From DASPUH01 sp964518505 (lineage in GTDB: Bacteria > Chloroflexota > Limnocylindria > Limnocylindrales > CSP1-4): DNA of 13,448 bases. The stretch is taken from NCBI GenBank assembly GCA_964518505.1, contig CAZFGT010000056.1, positions 1-13,448 of the forward strand, read 5' to 3'. A program made the translations under genes and the position numbers. Position 1 is the stretch's first letter; each line of letters opens with the position of its first letter. The notes below the pieces were generated by a model. That model was not told the DNA's origin. It made no database searches and worked only from the letters and a program-made list of their open reading frames with translations. This document shows positions 1 to 6,931 of the stretch, in pieces.

Positions 1-613
1 CGCGCCGCTGCTGCTTGGCCCGCTCCGCCCGCTGGGCGGCGTTGCGCGTGCTCATGGTGCGCAGCCAGCGCCGGTACCAGGCCGCCAGCCCGCCGAACAG
101 CATGCCCAGGACGATCCCCGAAACGAGGGCGACGGCGACCTCGGAGGCGTCGATCACCCCTGGCGTCGAGCGGTAGATGGCAGCGAGCAGGCCCAGGGCC
201 TGGAAGAGGCCCATCACCCCGCCGATCAGCCAGGCACCTCGCGGCGCGACGAAGCCGCCGACCAGGACCGGGATGCCGGGGGCCTGGATGAACAGGGGCA
301 GGACCAGGCCGGCCAGGCCGGGGTCGTTCAAGGGGAAGGTGAGGCCCGCCACGACGGCCAGGAGCCCGAGGGCGAACGCACCCCACAGCGGCTTCGTCGT
401 CCGGACCACCTCGGGCATGGCCTCCAGGTCGCCGCGGAAGTCGGGCAGGTGGACGCCGCCGAACATCCCCAGCGGTCCGCCGCCGCTCGGCGCCATCGCG
501 GCGGCCGTGTCGCGCGTGGCCGGCGCATCGTCTTCCGGGTCGGCCACCGGTGCCTGGGCGGCCCGGTAACGACGGCGGGCATCAGCGCGGTCGGTTCGCT
601 TGGCGCGGGCCAC
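1..613 (-). CDS. Four-helix membrane protein of unknown function, C-terminus cut by window edge
   Basis: I do not recognise a named family. About 204 codons are visible, from a GTG at 613 leftward to the window edge with no stop. The start is chosen because AGGAGG lies 4 nt upstream and the reading begins VARAKRTDRADARRR, a basic opening. Residues 1-75 are soluble and probably disordered, rich in Ala, Asp and Arg, and end in a GGVHLPDFRGDLEAMPEVVR stretch that looks like a conserved pre-membrane segment. Four hydrophobic segments follow at roughly 77-95, 100-125, 132-152 and 160-182. After them comes a strongly basic tail (YRRWLR and on to repeated Arg/Lys/Gln), suggesting that end is cytoplasmic. 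It is transcribed divergently from the lamin-tail protein on its right. No catalytic motif is visible, so a transport or scaffold role cannot be assigned. Confidence 0.72.
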   Translation of the reverse strand, partial: MARAKRTDRADARRRYRAAQAPVADPEDDAPATRDTAAAMAPSGGGPLGMFGGVHLPDFRGDLEAMPEVVRTTKPLWGAFALGLLAVVAGLTFPLNDPGLAGLVLPLFIQAPGIPVLVGGFVAPRGAWLIGGVMGLFQALGLLAAIYRSTPGVIDASEVAVALVSGIVLGMLFGGLAAWYRRWLRTMSTRNAAQRAERAKQQRR

Positions 614-645
614 GTGGCCTCCTCTGCGTGGGGCTGGGGAGGCGC

Positions 646-673
646 ATCGTACAGCGCCGGAAGTCACGGTGAA
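646..673 (-). promoter_or_regulatory. Candidate sigma70-type promoter for the leftward membrane-protein gene
   Basis: Read on the minus strand, TTCACC (673-668) and TACGAT (651-646) are separated by 16 nt. Transcription would begin near 638-640, leaving a leader of about 25 nt that contains the AGGAGG before the GTG at 613. The -35 matches consensus at four of six positions. This is a motif reading only. Confidence 0.4.
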
Positions 674-687
674 GCCGCGGTGGAGCG

Positions 688-712
688 CGCGCTAAGCGCG
701 TCCGCGTACAAC
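688..712 (+). promoter_or_regulatory. Candidate promoter with overlapping palindrome upstream of the lamin-tail gene
   Basis: TACAAC at 707-712 is a good -10 candidate about 40 nt before the ATG at 753. The place where a -35 should sit is occupied by a 13-bp palindrome, CGCGCT-A-AGCGCG (688-700). No recognisable -35 hexamer is present, so the promoter may depend on an activator or be blocked by a repressor bound at the palindrome. That regulatory reading is inference. Confidence 0.35.
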
Positions 713-752
713 GTGCCGAGCACCCGCCGCCAGGCCCGCCTGGAGGTCATGC

Positions 753-3467
753 ATGTCGTCGCGTCTCCGCTCGGCCGCCCCCTCCCTGCTCGCCGCCTGC
801 CTCACCCTGACGTTGGCCAGCGGCCTGGTTCGGGCCGCCCCGACGGGATCGGGACCAGCGCCCGAGGCGGTGGCCTGGCCACCGTCGGGCGGCCTCCTGT
901 TGAGCGAGGTCATGACCGGGGGCGCCAGCGCGTCCGACGAGTTCATCGAGCTGTACGACGCCTCGACCCATCCCCTGGACCTGGCCGGCGATGAGGTCGT
1001 GTACGTCTCGGCGACCGGCGGCACGGTCACCCGCAAGGCGACCTGGACCACGTCCACCCCGCTGGCGCCAGGGCAGCACCTCTTGCTGGCCAACAGCGCC
1101 GGCGTCTACGCCGCGGCCGCCGATGCGACGTACACCGGCGGCCTCGCCGCCACGGGCGGAGCCGTCGCCCTGCGCGCAGCCGACGGCTCGGTCATCGACG
1201 CCGTCGCCTGGGGCAACGCGACGAACGGTTTCATCGAAGGCACCCCGGCTGCAGCGCCGCCGGCCGGCTCCAGCCTGGAACGCCTGCCCGGAGGTGCGTC
1301 GGGGAACGGCCTCGACACGAACGACGCCAGCCTGGACTGGTTCGTCCAGCCGGATCCGGACCCGCAGGCCCTGGTCGATCCGGCCGTGCCCGGCTCGCCG
1401 TCGGCCACGGCCACCCCGACCGCCACGCCCGTCGGGCCGACCCCGACCCCGACGCCGACGCCGGTCCAGCCCACGCCCACGGATGTCCCGACCGGGACGC
1501 CGCCGCCTGCGCCGACGGACACGCCAACGGTCGTGCCGACGCCGACCCTCGCCCCGACGCCCATCCCGACCTCCCCTGCGGCGCCGCCGGCTGCGACCCC
1601 CACGACGGCCGGCCCCGCGCCGACCGCGACGACCCAGACGATCGCGAGCGCCCGCACCGCGGCCTCCGGCACGGCCGTCGTGGTGGAAGGCGTCCTGACG
1701 ACGCCGCTCGGCCTCACCGACGGCGGCCATGGCGCATTCCTGCAGGACGACACGGCAGGCATCGCCCTCTACCTGTCGGGTGACGGCTGGCCGGCCCTCC
1801 CCGCCGGCACCGCCATCCGGCTGGCCGGCACGACCGACGCCCGCTACGGCCAGGCGACGATCCGCGTCACCGACCACACCGGGTTCACGTCGCTCGGCCC
1901 GGCCACGGCGCCGACGCCGCTCGACCTGGCCACCGGCGACGCCGACGAGTCGGCCGAGGGCCTCCTCGTGGCGATCACGGGCATGGTGACGACGACACCC
2001 GAGACGCTCGCTGACGGCTTCGCGGTCCTGGTCGACGACGGGAGCGGGGCGTTGCGGGTCGTGGCCGGCGCAGCCACCGGGATCTCCCGTGATGCGCTGC
2101 GCCGCGGCTCGACCGTGGGCCTGACCGGCGTCCTTGGCCAACACGCCTCAAGTGGCGCCGTGGGCGGCTATCGGCTGTACCTCCGCGGCGGGTCGGATGT
2201 CGTGACCGCCGCTCCGTCGCCCACTCCCGCCCCCTCGGCGTCGGGTCCCGCCCCAAGCGCCTCGGATGATGCGGCCAGCCCGATCGCCGCCCTCACGCGG
2301 CTCGGGCAGCACGCGGTGGTCGATGGTGTGGTCACCTCTGGCGGCGCCCTGTGGGGGGTCGACCAGCGCCGGTTCACCCTGCAGGACGCGTCGGGGGCGA
2401 TCCTCGTCCGCGTGCCGCCCGGTGTGCGCCTCCCGGCCACGGGCCGGTCGGTCCGCGTCAGCGGCACCCTCGGCCACTACCTCGGCGCGCCCGAGCTGGG
2501 CGCCGACGCACCGCCCGTCGCCCTCGCCACGAGCGGGCCCGCCGCCCCGCGCGTGATCGTCCACGCCCCGCTGGTGGCAGGTGCCCGCTGGGAGCTGGTG
2601 GTGGCCGTCGGCACGGTCACGGCCCTGCGGCGCAGTGCCACGAGCTGGCGCGGCGAGCTCCGCCTCGCCGACGGCTCACGTCTCCCGATCGGTGCGGGGG
2701 TCGCCGCGGCGGTGGCCGCCGCACGTGTGGCGGTCGGCAGCCGCGTGACGCTCACCGGCATCGCCCGGCCACCGGCCACCGGCTCGGTGGACGGCCAGCT
2801 GTACGAGATGCTCCGCGGCCCGGCGGATGTGGTCGTCCTTCGGCGGCCCTCGAGTGGCGTGGCCGTCCCGGCGGCGCCGGCCGGCGTCTCCACCAGCGCC
2901 GCCCCGGACGGACCGCTCGATGCCGACCTGGCCGACCTGCCCGCGCTTGTCGGCCGGATCGTGCGCGTCGGGGGCGTGGTCGTGGCCGCGGACACTCACC
3001 AGCTGACCATCGACGACGGCACGGCGCAGGCCACCGTGCGCCTGCCGGCCGATGCCGCCGCCTCGACCCCGTTGGTCAGCGGCACGGCCGTGACCCTCGT
3101 CGCACGTGTCGCGACCACGGCCGGAGGCGGGGTGGACCTGGAGCTGCGGGCCATGACCGACCTCGCCCTGGCCGGCGACCCGGACGCTCCCCAGGCGCCG
3201 GACCCCGACGCTGCGACCGCGACCGCCACCCCGGTGCCGGCCGCCCAGGACGACGCCACCGCGGCGGACGTCGATCCGGGCACCTCGGCCGCGGTGGCTG
3301 CGGTGGCACTCGCCGCCACCGCGGCCCTGCTGCTGCTCCTCGCCGGGGCGCGGCGGCGACGCCGCGGTCGCGTCGGTGGTGGGGCCCGGCGGCGCATCCG
3401 GGATCGCCTCCTGGCCCTGGGACCCGTTGCCCCCGAGGGCCCGTCGGGGACGCCGCCGGGGCCCTGA
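753..3467 (+). CDS. Exported lamin-tail domain protein with five OB-like domains and a C-terminal membrane anchor
   Basis: 904 residues. The ATG at 753 is preceded by GGAGG (742-746) with a 6-nt spacer. Residues 1-28 look like a Sec signal peptide (basic n-region, hydrophobic core, V-R-A cleavage site). An LAAC at 13-16 resembles a lipobox but sits too early in the core to be convincing. A lamin-tail domain spans about 47-205 (LLLSEVM, DEFIELYD, LAPGQHLLLAN, SLERLPGG, DWFVQ). A Pro/Thr-rich linker covers about 211-295. Five OB-like beta modules follow at about 300-388, 403-488, 517-590, 610-690 and 730-805, each with a G-x-V start, a [Q/D]D-x-[T/S/G]G turn and a later V-x-[L/V]-[T/S/A]-G strand. 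An Ala/Leu helix at 844-866 followed by RRRRRGR anchors it. Lamin-tail plus OB modules are known from secreted nucleases of the ExeM/NucH type, but no nuclease domain is present. Binding of extracellular DNA or polymers is inference. Confidence 0.85.
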   Translation: MSSRLRSAAPSLLAACLTLTLASGLVRAAPTGSGPAPEAVAWPPSGGLLLSEVMTGGASASDEFIELYDASTHPLDLAGDEVVYVSATGGTVTRKATWTTSTPLAPGQHLLLANSAGVYAAAADATYTGGLAATGGAVALRAADGSVIDAVAWGNATNGFIEGTPAAAPPAGSSLERLPGGASGNGLDTNDASLDWFVQPDPDPQALVDPAVPGSPSATATPTATPVGPTPTPTPTPVQPTPTDVPTGTPPPAPTDTPTVVPTPTLAPTPIPTSPAAPPAATPTTAGPAPTATTQTIASARTAASGTAVVVEGVLTTPLGLTDGGHGAFLQDDTAGIALYLSGDGWPALPAGTAIRLAGTTDARYGQATIRVTDHTGFTSLGPATAPTPLDLATGDADESAEGLLVAITGMVTTTPETLADGFAVLVDDGSGALRVVAGAATGISRDALRRGSTVGLTGVLGQHASSGAVGGYRLYLRGGSDVVTAAPSPTPAPSASGPAPSASDDAASPIAALTRLGQHAVVDGVVTSGGALWGVDQRRFTLQDASGAILVRVPPGVRLPATGRSVRVSGTLGHYLGAPELGADAPPVALATSGPAAPRVIVHAPLVAGARWELVVAVGTVTALRRSATSWRGELRLADGSRLPIGAGVAAAVAAARVAVGSRVTLTGIARPPATGSVDGQLYEMLRGPADVVVLRRPSSGVAVPAAPAGVSTSAAPDGPLDADLADLPALVGRIVRVGGVVVAADTHQLTIDDGTAQATVRLPADAAASTPLVSGTAVTLVARVATTAGGGVDLELRAMTDLALAGDPDAPQAPDPDAATATATPVPAAQDDATAADVDPGTSAAVAAVALAATAALLLLLAGARRRRRGRVGGGARRRIRDRLLALGPVAPEGPSGTPPGP

Positions 3468-3475
3468 ACGGCGGG

Positions 3476-3496
3476 AGCCGGGTCTGCTGCCCGGCT
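3476..3496 (+). terminator. Hairpin just after the lamin-tail gene, possible terminator
   Basis: AGCCGGG (3476-3482) pairs perfectly with CCCGGCT (3490-3496) around a 7-nt loop, starting 9 nt after the TGA. No T-run follows, so it could be a weak or factor-assisted terminator rather than a classical intrinsic one. It separates the lamin-tail gene from the next promoter. Confidence 0.4.
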
Positions 3497-3505
3497 GCCG
3501 CTCGC

Positions 3506-3535
3506 TTGACGCTCGTGCGAGGGCGGCTCTATCCT
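3506..3535 (+). promoter_or_regulatory. Sigma70-type promoter for the uridine phosphorylase-like gene
   Basis: TTGACG at 3506-3511 and TATCCT at 3530-3535 are separated by 18 nt. The -35 matches consensus at five of six positions. The start point would be near 3542, giving a leader of about 37 nt that includes GAGGGA before the TTG start at 3579. It is the best-formed -35/-10 pair seen in the window. Confidence 0.65.
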
Positions 3536-3578
3536 CGCCAAGGCCCGCCTCCGGGCCGAGCACGAGTGAGGGACGGCC

Positions 3579-4433
3579 TTGCCGAACGCGGACCCCCGCG
3601 TCGCGCTCCCGGACACTGACCGGCAATACCACATCGGCCTCGGTCGGGGTGAGTTGGCCGAGTACATCCTTCTCCCCGGTGACCCTGATCGGGTCGGACG
3701 GATCGCCACGCGTCTCGAGCACGTGGAGTTCCATCGGCAGCACCGGGAGTTCGCCTCGGTCACCGGGCGGTTCCAAGGGCGCCGCGTGTCCGTCGTGTCG
3801 ACCGGCATCGGGGCCGACAACATGGAGATCGTGATCGCCGAGGTCCTGGCCATCACCGATCGGCCCACCCTGGTCCGCGTCGGCTCCTGCGGTGTCCTCC
3901 AGGAGCACATCGCGCTCGGTGACCTCGTCATCAGCAAGGGCGCGGTCCGGCTCGAGGCGACCACGGCCTACTTCGTCGGTGAGGGCTATCCGGCCGTGGC
4001 CGACTACGCGGCGGTGGCCGCGCTCGTCGAGGCAGCGGCCCGCCTGGGCCACACGGCCCACGTCGGCATCACCGCCACCGCCCCCGGGTTCTTCGGCCCC
4101 CAGGGCCGCCCCATCGCACGGCTGCCGATCCGCTTCCCGGACCTCGCGGCCGACATGGCGCGCCAGGGTGTGTTGAACTTCGAGATGGAAGCGTCGGCGC
4201 TCCTGGTGCTGGCCGGCCTCGCCGGCTGCCGTGCCGGGGTAGTCTGCGCGGCGTACGCACAGCGCACCACTGGACGCTTCGTCCAGGGCGCTGCACAGGA
4301 GCAGGCCGAAGCGGCTTGCATCGAGACCGGTCTGGAGGCATTGAGCATCCTGGCCGAGATGGACGAGGCGACGCGTGCGGCCGGGGCGGCCGCATGGCGG
4401 CCGTCACTATGGGCGCCAGCCATGGCGTCCTGA
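3579..4433 (+). CDS. udp: Nucleoside phosphorylase, uridine phosphorylase-like
   Basis: 284 residues, slightly longer than the usual 250. The start is a TTG with GAGGGA (3568-3573) 5 nt upstream. The family catalyses phosphate-dependent cleavage of uridine to uracil and ribose-1-phosphate in cytoplasmic pyrimidine salvage. Visible landmarks are YHIGL (17-21), the phosphate-loop PGDPDR (33-38), HREF (55-58) carrying an Arg supplied to a neighbouring subunit, STGIG (74-78), RVGSCG (100-105), a PQGR stretch whose Gln175 and Arg177 correspond to the uracil-recognising Gln/Arg pair of E. coli Udp, and FEMEA (201-205), which contacts ribose. Conservation of the Gln/Arg pair favours uridine phosphorylase over purine nucleoside phosphorylase. 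Residues 1-16 and the Ala-rich end beyond 265 are extra. It is probably cotranscribed with the zinc-ribbon gene 85 nt downstream. Confidence 0.85.
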   Translation: MPNADPRVALPDTDRQYHIGLGRGELAEYILLPGDPDRVGRIATRLEHVEFHRQHREFASVTGRFQGRRVSVVSTGIGADNMEIVIAEVLAITDRPTLVRVGSCGVLQEHIALGDLVISKGAVRLEATTAYFVGEGYPAVADYAAVAALVEAAARLGHTAHVGITATAPGFFGPQGRPIARLPIRFPDLAADMARQGVLNFEMEASALLVLAGLAGCRAGVVCAAYAQRTTGRFVQGAAQEQAEAACIETGLEALSILAEMDEATRAAGAAAWRPSLWAPAMAS

Positions 4434-4518
4434 AGATCCCGCGACACGGCGGAGCCGGGGCAGATGCTCCGGACCGCCACCCGAGACCCCCGGCGCAAGC
4501 CGGAAAGGAGGAGATGGG

Positions 4519-4659
4519 ATGGCCGAGGCCTACTGCGTCAAGTGCAAGGCCAAGCGTGAAGTCAAGAACGCCCAGCACATCACCATGAAGAACGGCAAGC
4601 CCGCGCTTCAGGGGATCTGCCCGGTGTGCGGCACCAAGGTCTTCAAGATCGGCGGCTGA
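4519..4659 (+). CDS. Small zinc-ribbon protein, DUF5679 type
   Basis: 46 residues. The ATG at 4519 is chosen because a near-perfect AAGGAGG (4505-4511) lies 7 nt upstream. The same frame stays open further upstream, but that part reads as low-complexity Arg/Gly sequence without a comparable ribosome site. Two CxxC pairs (Cys6/Cys9 and Cys34/Cys37) should bind one zinc ion. Between them is a basic segment with MKNGKPALQG, and the end reads CPVCGTKVFKIGG. This matches the pattern I know for DUF5679 proteins, which have no established function. The strong ribosome site and an AAG-rich codon choice suggest high expression. It lies between the nucleoside phosphorylase and a strong terminator, so it is the last gene of that unit. 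Nucleic-acid binding is plausible for such a ribbon but is not shown here. Confidence 0.88.
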   Translation: MAEAYCVKCKAKREVKNAQHITMKNGKPALQGICPVCGTKVFKIGG

Positions 4660-4684
4660 GCACTCGCGAAGAAGCCTCTGATAC

Positions 4685-4720
4685 GGGACCCCGGCCAAGC
4701 GGCCGGGGTCCCTTCTGTTT
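4685..4720 (+). terminator. Strong intrinsic terminator
   Basis: GGGACCCCGGCC (4685-4696) and GGCCGGGGTCCC (4701-4712) form a perfect 12-bp stem with an AAGC loop, followed by TTCTGTTT (4713-4720). It lies 25 nt after the zinc-ribbon stop and ends the nucleoside phosphorylase/zinc-ribbon unit. The ROK kinase gene therefore needs its own promoter. Confidence 0.93.
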
Positions 4721-4759
4721 GGGCCGCTGCCGCTCGGGGAGCATGAAGGGGCCGAAGGG

Positions 4760-4765
4760 TACAAT
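4760..4765 (+). promoter_or_regulatory. -10 element directly upstream of the ROK kinase start
   Basis: TACAAT at 4760-4765 matches the -10 consensus at five of six positions and lies only 9 nt before the ATG at 4775. No good -35 is seen 16-18 nt upstream. Transcription starting 8-10 nt after the element would begin at or next to the ATG, giving a leaderless or near-leaderless mRNA. The only SD-like bases, AGGA at 4770-4773, are too close to serve that ATG. Confidence 0.5.
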
Positions 4766-4774
4766 CCACAGGAC

Positions 4775-5833
4775 ATGATGGTTGAGGCGGCGTGGCCGCA
4801 GGCGCTGGTCCCCACGCGCGCCGATCAACCTTCCGATGGATCAACCGTGCTGGCGCTCGATCTGGGCGCGAGCCGCATCCGCGCCGCGGTCGTGGCCGCC
4901 GACGGGACGGTCCTGGCCCGCGACACGCGGCCCACCCCCGTGCCCGAGGGTCCGGCCGCGGTGATCGAGGCGTGCGTGGCGGCGCTGACTGCCGTCCGCC
5001 AGGACCCGGCGGTCGCCGCACGGCCCCTCGCGGGCCTCGGCGTGTCCGCCCCCGGGCCGCTGGACGCGGCCAGCGCGACGCTGCTCGAGCCGCCCAACCT
5101 GGGCCCCGCCTTCCACGACCTGCGCCTGGGCGACGCCCTGGCCCGCGCGACCGGCCTCGATGTCGTCATGGAGCGCGATACCAATGTCGCGGCACTCGCC
5201 GAGCGGGCCTTCGGCAGCGCCCAGGGCGAGGACGACTTCCTCTACCTGACCGTGTCCACCGGCATCGGCGGGGCGATCGTGGCCGGAGGGCGACTCTTCC
5301 GTGGGCCCGATGGCCTGGCCGGCGAGCTGGGTCACGTCCTCGTCGAGCTGGATGGCCCCCCGTGCGGCTGCGGCGCCCGCGGCCATCTGGAGGCCGTCTC
5401 CTCGGGCAGCGGCATCGCCGCCCAGGCGCGCCAGCGCGTGAGGGCCGGGGAGGCCCCCGGCCTCGCCTCATTCGCCGCACGCGCGACGGGAAGCCCCGGG
5501 AACCCGGCCCAGCTCGACGCGCGCCTGGTGGCGGAGGCCGAGGAGGCTGGTGATCCGGCCGCGACCGACATCATGGGCCGCGCCCGGCGGGGCTTCGCCG
5601 CGGCGCTCGTGGGCCTCGTGGACGTCTTCACGCCCCACCTCGTGGTCATCGGCGGCGGCCTGGCCCGGGCCCAGGGCGAACGGTGGCTGGCGCCCGCCCG
5701 TGAGGCCGTGGCCACCCTCGCCTTCCGCGTCGTGGCGCGTCGCACGCGCATCGTGGCCGCTGCTCTGGGCGACGACGTGGGCCTGGCCGGGGCGGTGCCG
5801 CTGCTGGCACTCCGGCCGAACAGCCCCTCATGA
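4775..5833 (+). CDS. ROK-family sugar kinase, probable glucokinase
   Basis: 352 residues from tandem ATGs at 4775/4778. A GTG at 4847, just before the first beta strand, is an alternative start. ROK kinases transfer ATP phosphate to the 6-OH of glucose or related sugars in the cytoplasm. Landmarks are the phosphate-1 motif LDLGASR (28-34, normally DxGGT), Asn108, catalytic Asp135 in ERDTNVAA, STGIGGAIV (161-169), ELGH (184-187), then CGCGARGHLE (197-206). The zinc site normally uses His plus three Cys; here the ligands would be His187, Cys197, Cys199 and His204, because the usual third Cys is His. GGG at 279-281 belongs to the C-terminal ATP-binding lobe. Its position 81 nt upstream of gap, in the same orientation, favours a role at the head of glycolysis, but N-acetylglucosamine, fructose or mannose kinase activity cannot be excluded from sequence. 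Confidence 0.85.
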   Translation: MMVEAAWPQALVPTRADQPSDGSTVLALDLGASRIRAAVVAADGTVLARDTRPTPVPEGPAAVIEACVAALTAVRQDPAVAARPLAGLGVSAPGPLDAASATLLEPPNLGPAFHDLRLGDALARATGLDVVMERDTNVAALAERAFGSAQGEDDFLYLTVSTGIGGAIVAGGRLFRGPDGLAGELGHVLVELDGPPCGCGARGHLEAVSSGSGIAAQARQRVRAGEAPGLASFAARATGSPGNPAQLDARLVAEAEEAGDPAATDIMGRARRGFAAALVGLVDVFTPHLVVIGGGLARAQGERWLAPAREAVATLAFRVVARRTRIVAAALGDDVGLAGAVPLLALRPNSPS

Positions 5834-5914
5834 GATGACTGACGACGCTTTTTCGGCCCCCCCGGCCGACCGCACACTCACCTTGCTCTCATCACCACAG
5901 GAGGTTCTACCGCG

Positions 5915-6922
5915 ATGACCATCCGAGTCGGTATCAACGGCTTCGGCCGTATCGGCCGCCAGACGCTCAAGGCCCTCATCGAGCGGGTCCCCGAGGCCGA
6001 GGTCGTGGCCGTCAACGATCTGGTTGACACCGCGACCAACGCGCTGCTGTTCAAGCATGACTCGACGTACGGCGCGTTCGCCGGCGAGGTCAGCCACACC
6101 GATGACGCGCTCATCGTGGACGGCCATCGCATCCAGTCGCTGCAGGTCAAGGACCCCGCCGAACTCCCCTGGGGCGACCTGGGCGTGCAGATCGTGGTCG
6201 AATCGACGGGCCATTTCACCGACGCCACGAAGGCCGCCGCGCACCTCACCGCAGGGGCCCGCAAGGTCATCATCAGCGCACCGGCGACCCACGAGGACGT
6301 CACGATCGTGCTCGGCGTCAACGAGGCCAGCTATGACCCGGCCAAGCACAACCTCATCAGCAACGCCAGCTGCACCACCAACTGCCTGGCCCCCACGGTC
6401 AAGGTGGTCCACGACGCCTACACCATCAAGCGCGGCCTGATGAACACGATCCACTCGTACACCAACGACCAGCGCATCCTGGACGTGGTGCACAAGGATC
6501 CGCGGCGCGCCCGCGCGGCCGCCCTGAACATCATCCCCACGACCACCGGCGCGGCGCGCGCCCTGTCGCTCGTGATCCCCGATCTGAAGGGCAAGTTCGA
6601 CGGCTTCAGCCTGCGCGTCCCGACGCCTACCGTGAGCGTCGTCGACTTCACCGCCGAGCTGGAGCGGCCCACCAGCGTGGAGGCCCTCAACGAGGCGTTC
6701 CGCACGGCCGCCGCCGGACCCCTCGCCGGGATCCTGGGCGTCAGTGACGAGCCGCTCGTTTCGACCGACTTCCGCGGCGATGCCCGCTCCTCGATCGTGG
6801 ACAGCGCCTGCACGATGGTCATGGGCGGCGACTTCGTGAAGGTCATCGCCTGGTACGACAACGAGTGGGGCTACAGCTGTCGCGTGGCGGACCTCGTCCG
6901 CTTCGTCGGCGCGCGTTTCTGA
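5915..6922 (+). CDS. gap: Type I glyceraldehyde-3-phosphate dehydrogenase
   Basis: 335 residues, the normal family length. The ATG at 5915 follows AGGAGG (5899-5904) with a 10-nt spacer. The enzyme oxidises glyceraldehyde-3-phosphate with NAD(P)+ and phosphate to 1,3-bisphosphoglycerate in the cytoplasm. Visible features are the dinucleotide-binding start GINGFGRIGR (6-15), Asn34-Asp35 at the end of the second strand (the Asp favours NAD+), SNASCTTNC with catalytic Cys153, His180 in HSYTNDQ, the DPRRARAAALNIIPT substrate loop, RVPTPTVSVVD, and the C-terminal WYDNEWGYS. It is the first gene of a tight gap-pgk-eno-membrane protein series. I see no convincing promoter in the 81 nt before it, so transcription may continue from the ROK kinase gene. 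Nothing is missing. Confidence 0.97.
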   Translation: MTIRVGINGFGRIGRQTLKALIERVPEAEVVAVNDLVDTATNALLFKHDSTYGAFAGEVSHTDDALIVDGHRIQSLQVKDPAELPWGDLGVQIVVESTGHFTDATKAAAHLTAGARKVIISAPATHEDVTIVLGVNEASYDPAKHNLISNASCTTNCLAPTVKVVHDAYTIKRGLMNTIHSYTNDQRILDVVHKDPRRARAAALNIIPTTTGAARALSLVIPDLKGKFDGFSLRVPTPTVSVVDFTAELERPTSVEALNEAFRTAAAGPLAGILGVSDEPLVSTDFRGDARSSIVDSACTMVMGGDFVKVIAWYDNEWGYSCRVADLVRFVGARF

Positions 6923-6931
6923 CCCGCAGAC

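Noticed and set aside
765..800. LAAC near the N-terminus of the lamin-tail protein as a lipobox
   Set aside because: The Cys lies at residue 16 inside the hydrophobic core, with more hydrophobic residues and a better V-R-A cleavage site after it. A Sec signal peptide explains it better.
747..2144. Open frame of 465 codons on the minus strand opposite the lamin-tail gene
   Set aside because: Arg/Gly-rich low-complexity shadow of the Pro/Thr linker region, and it has no plausible domain.
5853..5869. Inverted repeat TCGGCC-CCCCC-GGCCGA between the ROK gene and gap, next to a T-run
   Set aside because: The T-run comes before the stem on the plus strand and reads as A on the minus strand, so it does not form an intrinsic terminator in either direction.
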